A stretch of 8,974 bases of DNA from UBA6624 sp964517115 [NCBI: uncultured bacterium] (lineage in GTDB: Bacteria > UBP7 > UBA6624): contig CAZFBE010000031.1 in NCBI GenBank assembly GCA_964517115.1, forward strand, positions 1 through 8,974, given 5' to 3'. Positions 6,297 through 8,974 of this stretch are shown here, one piece after another (position 1 is the first letter of the stretch; every line of letters begins with the position of its first letter). The notes under the pieces were generated by a model. The model saw only the letters and a list, made by a program, of their open reading frames with translations. It did no database searches and was not told where the DNA came from. The position numbers and the translations under genes are program-made.

Positions 6297-7426
6297 ATTT
6301 TCAATTTACTTTCGGTATTTTTAAATTGTCTTGGAGGCCTCTTGCCAAAAGAGCAAAGCATTTCATAAGGTATTGTTTTTCCCCATAAAGCTAAATCCAT
6401 CATTGTTATTTCATCATTTCCTTGTTTTCCCAAAATTGTTACTTTATCCCCAATTTCTACATCAGGAATTTCCGATATATCTACATATAAAAAGTCCATT
6501 GATATTGCCCCAACAACTGGAGCCCTTTTCCCCCTTAGGAGAACTTCTGCTGACCCTGTTAAATTTCTCATGTATCCGTCAGCATAACCTATTGGAACAA
6601 TTGCAAGTCTTTTTGGTTCATTGAATTTTTTTATGTTTCCATATCCAAAACCCTCACCTTTTTCTATTGTTTTTCTATCAACAACCCTTGCATGAACGCT
6701 CATTACAGGCAAAACTGGAGGGCATGTTTTTAAGTTAATTCCGTTGGGTTTTGATCCATAAAGGAGATATCCAAGCCGAACGGAATCCATGTAGTATTCC
6801 GGACCTCGCAATAATGCTGGAGAATTTGCAATGTGTCTTTCGCATTTAGGAAATTTTTCCATCCACTGGGACTCCTTTAAAGCTTTTCTAAACTTATTGA
6901 GTGATGAGTTTGTTGATTTTGAATCAGTGTCAGCAACATGAAAGTGGGAAAAGATTCCAGTTGGTTCAAATGGGCCTTTTTGAAACTCTCTTGCAAGGTT
7001 TTTTAAAGATGCTGGAGGCACTCCTAGGCGATGCATTCCAGTATCAATTTTGACATGTATATTTGGTGCGGGCAGATTCGAGTCAAGCTGTTTTCCCCAA
7101 CCCTCTAAATGCTCTGGCCTAAAAAGGCATTGCGTGATTTTGTGATGTTGAAGCAATGGAACCCCTTCAGGAACCGTTTCTCCCAAGACGAGGATTTCAA
7201 CTTTTATATTGTTTTCTCTTAATTCAATTGCTTCTTCCAGACTTGCAACACACAAACCTCTTATGTTTGAATTTTGTATTGCTTTTGAGATTTCCACAGA
7301 CCCATGTCCATAAGCATCAGCCTTTACTACAGCCCAAAGACCTACAGGGCCTACATATGTTTTTAATATCCTTAAATTGTGTTTAAGGTTATCTAAATCT
7401 ATTTCTGACCAAACCCTTCTATACAT
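6293..7426 (-). CDS. alr: Alanine racemase (PLP-dependent)
   Basis: Alr interconverts L- and D-alanine in the cytoplasm and supplies D-Ala for peptidoglycan. The 377-residue, full-length product has the PLP lysine Lys35 in AVVKADAYGHG (32-42), IDTGMHRLG at 127-135, the SHFHVADTD segment at 160-168, IANSPALL at 199-206, Arg217 in the VRLGYLLYG stretch (usually VRPGxxLYG), and the second catalytic base Tyr281 in IGYADGYMR (279-287). SMDFLYVDIS and VEIGDKVTILG complete the C-terminal beta-domain. All catalytic residues expected of the family are present. The ATG at 7426 lies inside the end of nnr (eight-base overlap) and is preceded by GGATGGA as a possible ribosome binding site. Being next to nnr is common in bacterial genomes. 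The 3' end overlaps the following membrane-protein gene by four bases. Confidence 0.95.
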   Translation of the reverse strand: MYRRVWSEIDLDNLKHNLRILKTYVGPVGLWAVVKADAYGHGSVEISKAIQNSNIRGLCVASLEEAIELRENNIKVEILVLGETVPEGVPLLQHHKITQCLFRPEHLEGWGKQLDSNLPAPNIHVKIDTGMHRLGVPPASLKNLAREFQKGPFEPTGIFSHFHVADTDSKSTNSSLNKFRKALKESQWMEKFPKCERHIANSPALLRGPEYYMDSVRLGYLLYGSKPNGINLKTCPPVLPVMSVHARVVDRKTIEKGEGFGYGNIKKFNEPKRLAIVPIGYADGYMRNLTGSAEVLLRGKRAPVVGAISMDFLYVDISEIPDVEIGDKVTILGKQGNDEITMMDLALWGKTIPYEMLCSFGKRPPRQFKNTESKLKI

Positions 7427-8897
7427 TTAATTCCATCCATGCTGATTTAATTGATTCAGCTATATCTGACGCTGATACAGACTGTCTGGGTGTGCCATTT
7501 TCTGCAATGATGCTTCCAGCTCTTCCATGTATCCATGAGCCAATTATTGCAGAATCTAAAGGATTTATTTTTTGAGAAAGAAGACCTCCGATAAGTCCAG
7601 ACAAAACATCACCACTTCCACCAGTTGCCAAATTTTTATTTCCTGAGTCGATGAAAAAAATTGGATTATTTCCCTTTGATATGAGTGTGGGTGACCCTTT
7701 CAACAAGGTTGTTGCTCCTGACATGTTTGAAATTTCTTTTGCTGCTTCAATCCTGTTTGATTCGAGTTTTTTAATATCTCCACAAAGAAGATTAGCAGCT
7801 TCGGCATGATGAGGGGTCAAAACTCTTTCTCCAATTTCTGAACCTAAAGCTTTAAGTCTTTTTTCAGGATCTCCTTTTCCAGAAAAGGCATTTAAGGCAT
7901 CAGCATCAACAACTGTCGGACATGTTATTTTTTTTAGTTGAGACTTTAGTGTTTTGACTGTTTTTGAACTTCTTCCCAAGCCAGGACCTATTGCCCAGGC
8001 ATCTATTTTGGCTATTTCATTCGCCAATTTTTTTTCTTGAATAATTTCTGGTGGTATGTCATTAGATTGACCTATCCAATGAATTACGCCCGTGCCACTT
8101 CTAAGCGCACCTTCCATTGCAAGCCTTGCTGCTCCTGGATACTTATCGCTTCCAGCCCAAATACCAAGCCTTCCCGCAGTTCCTTTATGCCCATCAGCAG
8201 GAAAATCAATCAACATTTCTTTTATTGATTCTCTATTTGGCATATATCCCATCGGTTTGAAATCCAGCTTGGTTGGTATTCCTATATAGGCAATACAGAC
8301 TTCTCCAGAGTATTTTCTTCCGTGGTTTAATAAAAGTCCAGGTTTGAGGTATGCAAAAGTAACAGTCAAATCAGCCTTAAAAGCGACTCCCTTTTTTGAA
8401 CCGTCATCCATATCGATTCCACTTGGGCTATCTAAAGCCATTCTTCCTTTGAATTGGGCTTTATTTGCTCCAGATATCCATTGTGAAGATGATTTTCTTG
8501 GAGCTCCTTTGGCTCCAGTTCCCAAAAGGCAGTCAACAATTATTCCATTTTTATCACCCAGTTTTTCAGGTGTTTTTCTAGACCATTTTGCACCTTCTTT
8601 TCTAGCAAGCCTCCATTGGATTTCTCCAACTTCTCCAAGATCATCTTTGTTTCCATAGATTGTTACATTTAGGCCATGAGCAGCTGCCCATCTTCCCATC
8701 ACGATTCCATCAGCACCATTATGACCTTTGCCAACCATTAAATGCATTGGGCTGTCATCCCATCTTTCTAGATAAAATTCAAAGGCTGATCTTCCAGCAT
8801 TTTCCATAAGCGTTAAGAGCGGGAGGTCTTCAACTATTGTCCTTTTGTCTAATTCCCGCATTTGAGCAATGCTAAGAATTGGGAGATGAGAAGCCAT
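7419..8897 (-). CDS. nnr: Bifunctional NAD(P)H-hydrate epimerase / ADP-dependent NAD(P)H-hydrate dehydratase
   Basis: This repair enzyme restores damaged NAD(P)HX: the N-terminal YjeF domain epimerises R- to S-NADHX and the C-terminal ribokinase-like domain dehydrates S-NADHX using ADP. In 492 residues the epimerase half (about 1-225) has GKGHNGADGIVMGRWA at 56-71 (family GxGNNGGDG), DCLLGTGAKG at 122-131 and ALDSPSGIDMDDG at 154-166. The dehydratase half has GHKGTAGRLGIWAGSDKYPGAARLA at 236-260, AIGPGLG at 302-308, VDADALN at 330-336, LTPHHAE at 360-366, LLKG at 398-401 and NLATGGSGDVLSGLIGGLL at 422-440 with the catalytic Asp430. The ATG at 8897 fits the family N-terminus (LSIAQMRELD follows). 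A TTG at 8948 would add 17 residues but would run into a divergent gene. No Shine-Dalgarno site is seen. It is the first gene of the minus-strand operon. Confidence 0.95.
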   Translation of the reverse strand: MASHLPILSIAQMRELDKRTIVEDLPLLTLMENAGRSAFEFYLERWDDSPMHLMVGKGHNGADGIVMGRWAAAHGLNVTIYGNKDDLGEVGEIQWRLARKEGAKWSRKTPEKLGDKNGIIVDCLLGTGAKGAPRKSSSQWISGANKAQFKGRMALDSPSGIDMDDGSKKGVAFKADLTVTFAYLKPGLLLNHGRKYSGEVCIAYIGIPTKLDFKPMGYMPNRESIKEMLIDFPADGHKGTAGRLGIWAGSDKYPGAARLAMEGALRSGTGVIHWIGQSNDIPPEIIQEKKLANEIAKIDAWAIGPGLGRSSKTVKTLKSQLKKITCPTVVDADALNAFSGKGDPEKRLKALGSEIGERVLTPHHAEAANLLCGDIKKLESNRIEAAKEISNMSGATTLLKGSPTLISKGNNPIFFIDSGNKNLATGGSGDVLSGLIGGLLSQKINPLDSAIIGSWIHGRAGSIIAENGTPRQSVSASDIAESIKSAWMELNV

Positions 8898-8940
8898 ATT
8901 ATTAATTTTAGATACTAATTTCGAATCTAGAATCACTAAT
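8898..8940. promoter_or_regulatory. Divergent intergenic spacer, presumed promoter region for two operons
   Basis: The 43 bases between the two divergent ATGs are nearly all A/T. Both starts sit in the same context, TAATATG, forming an inverted repeat (8895-8901 and 8937-8943). Inside are two direct ACTAAT copies (8914-8919 and 8935-8940), 21 bases apart, and two GAATC copies (8923-8927 and 8930-8934). The best -10 candidate for nnr is TAAAAT at 8910-8905 on the minus strand, without a convincing -35. The role is inferred from position. Confidence 0.35.
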
Positions 8941-8974
8941 ATGAGCAAATATGAGACTTTGATAGTAGAAAAGA
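8941..8974 (+). CDS. Start of a divergent gene, possibly enoyl-CoA hydratase/isomerase (3' truncated by window)
   Basis: An ATG at 8941 opens a frame that stays open to the window edge and reads MSKYETLIVEK. Many enoyl-CoA hydratase/isomerase (crotonase) proteins begin in this way, with a short Y-E-T-I/L-x-V-E strand followed by a variable turn and ITLNRP. Only eleven codons are available, so the identification is tentative. The ATG shares the TAATATG context with the divergent nnr start and has no clear Shine-Dalgarno site. Confidence 0.4.
   Translation, partial: MSKYETLIVEK

Noticed and set aside
8344-8658. Plus-strand open frame of 104 codons opposite nnr.
   Set aside because: Pro/Ser/Leu-rich antisense translation with no family features, lying fully within a strongly supported gene.
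8898-8948. TTG at 8948 as the start of nnr.
   Set aside because: The extra 17 residues match nothing in the family and the extension would overlap the divergent start at 8941.
1-8974. Mobile elements, tRNA or rRNA genes, CRISPR arrays and long repeats.
   Set aside because: I saw no transposase or integrase motifs, no cloverleaf sequence, no regularly spaced repeats, and there is almost no non-coding space.

Overview
The window is compact, AT-rich, gene-dense bacterial DNA. It most likely comes from an uncultivated Gram-negative bacterium: there is a secreted, Trp/Tyr-rich protein that looks like an outer-membrane beta-barrel, plus alanine racemase and a SEDS glycosyltransferase, so the cell makes peptidoglycan. 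The phylum cannot be fixed from this sequence. No rRNA, tRNA, CRISPR array, insertion sequence or phage gene is visible. Gene starts sit on or next to the previous stop almost everywhere, and several starts lack a Shine-Dalgarno sequence or use TTG.

Left half, plus strand (1-4113): five tightly packed genes read as one operon. They are the C-terminal part of a divergent FtsW/RodA-type (SEDS) protein whose start lies outside the window, a putative outer-membrane beta-barrel protein, a long-form glucose-1-phosphate thymidylyltransferase (RmlA/StrD type), an NAD-dependent sugar-nucleotide epimerase/dehydratase, and methionine sulfoxide reductase A. The first four point to cell-envelope glycan synthesis or export; MsrA appears to be a housekeeping passenger at the end.

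Right half, minus strand (8897-4128): a second five-gene operon runs towards the first. In transcription order it holds bifunctional NAD(P)H-hydrate epimerase/dehydratase (nnr), alanine racemase (alr), a small membrane protein of the dolichol/phytol kinase (COG0170) type, and an ABC ATPase and permease of the PhnC/PhnE type. Four of the five genes are joined by 4-8 base overlaps, apart from one 22-base gap before the ATPase, where a possible internal promoter lies. No PhnD-type binding protein is encoded here. The two operons converge on a 14-base gap with an A/T-rich inverted repeat that may terminate both.

Right edge: a 43-base divergent spacer separates nnr from the first 11 codons of a plus-strand gene whose N-terminus resembles enoyl-CoA hydratases.

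Most genes are recognisable families. The parts that are less ordinary are the divergent SEDS protein coupled to a beta-barrel and sugar-nucleotide genes, and the grouping of alr, a COG0170-like membrane protein and a PhnCE transporter without a binding protein.
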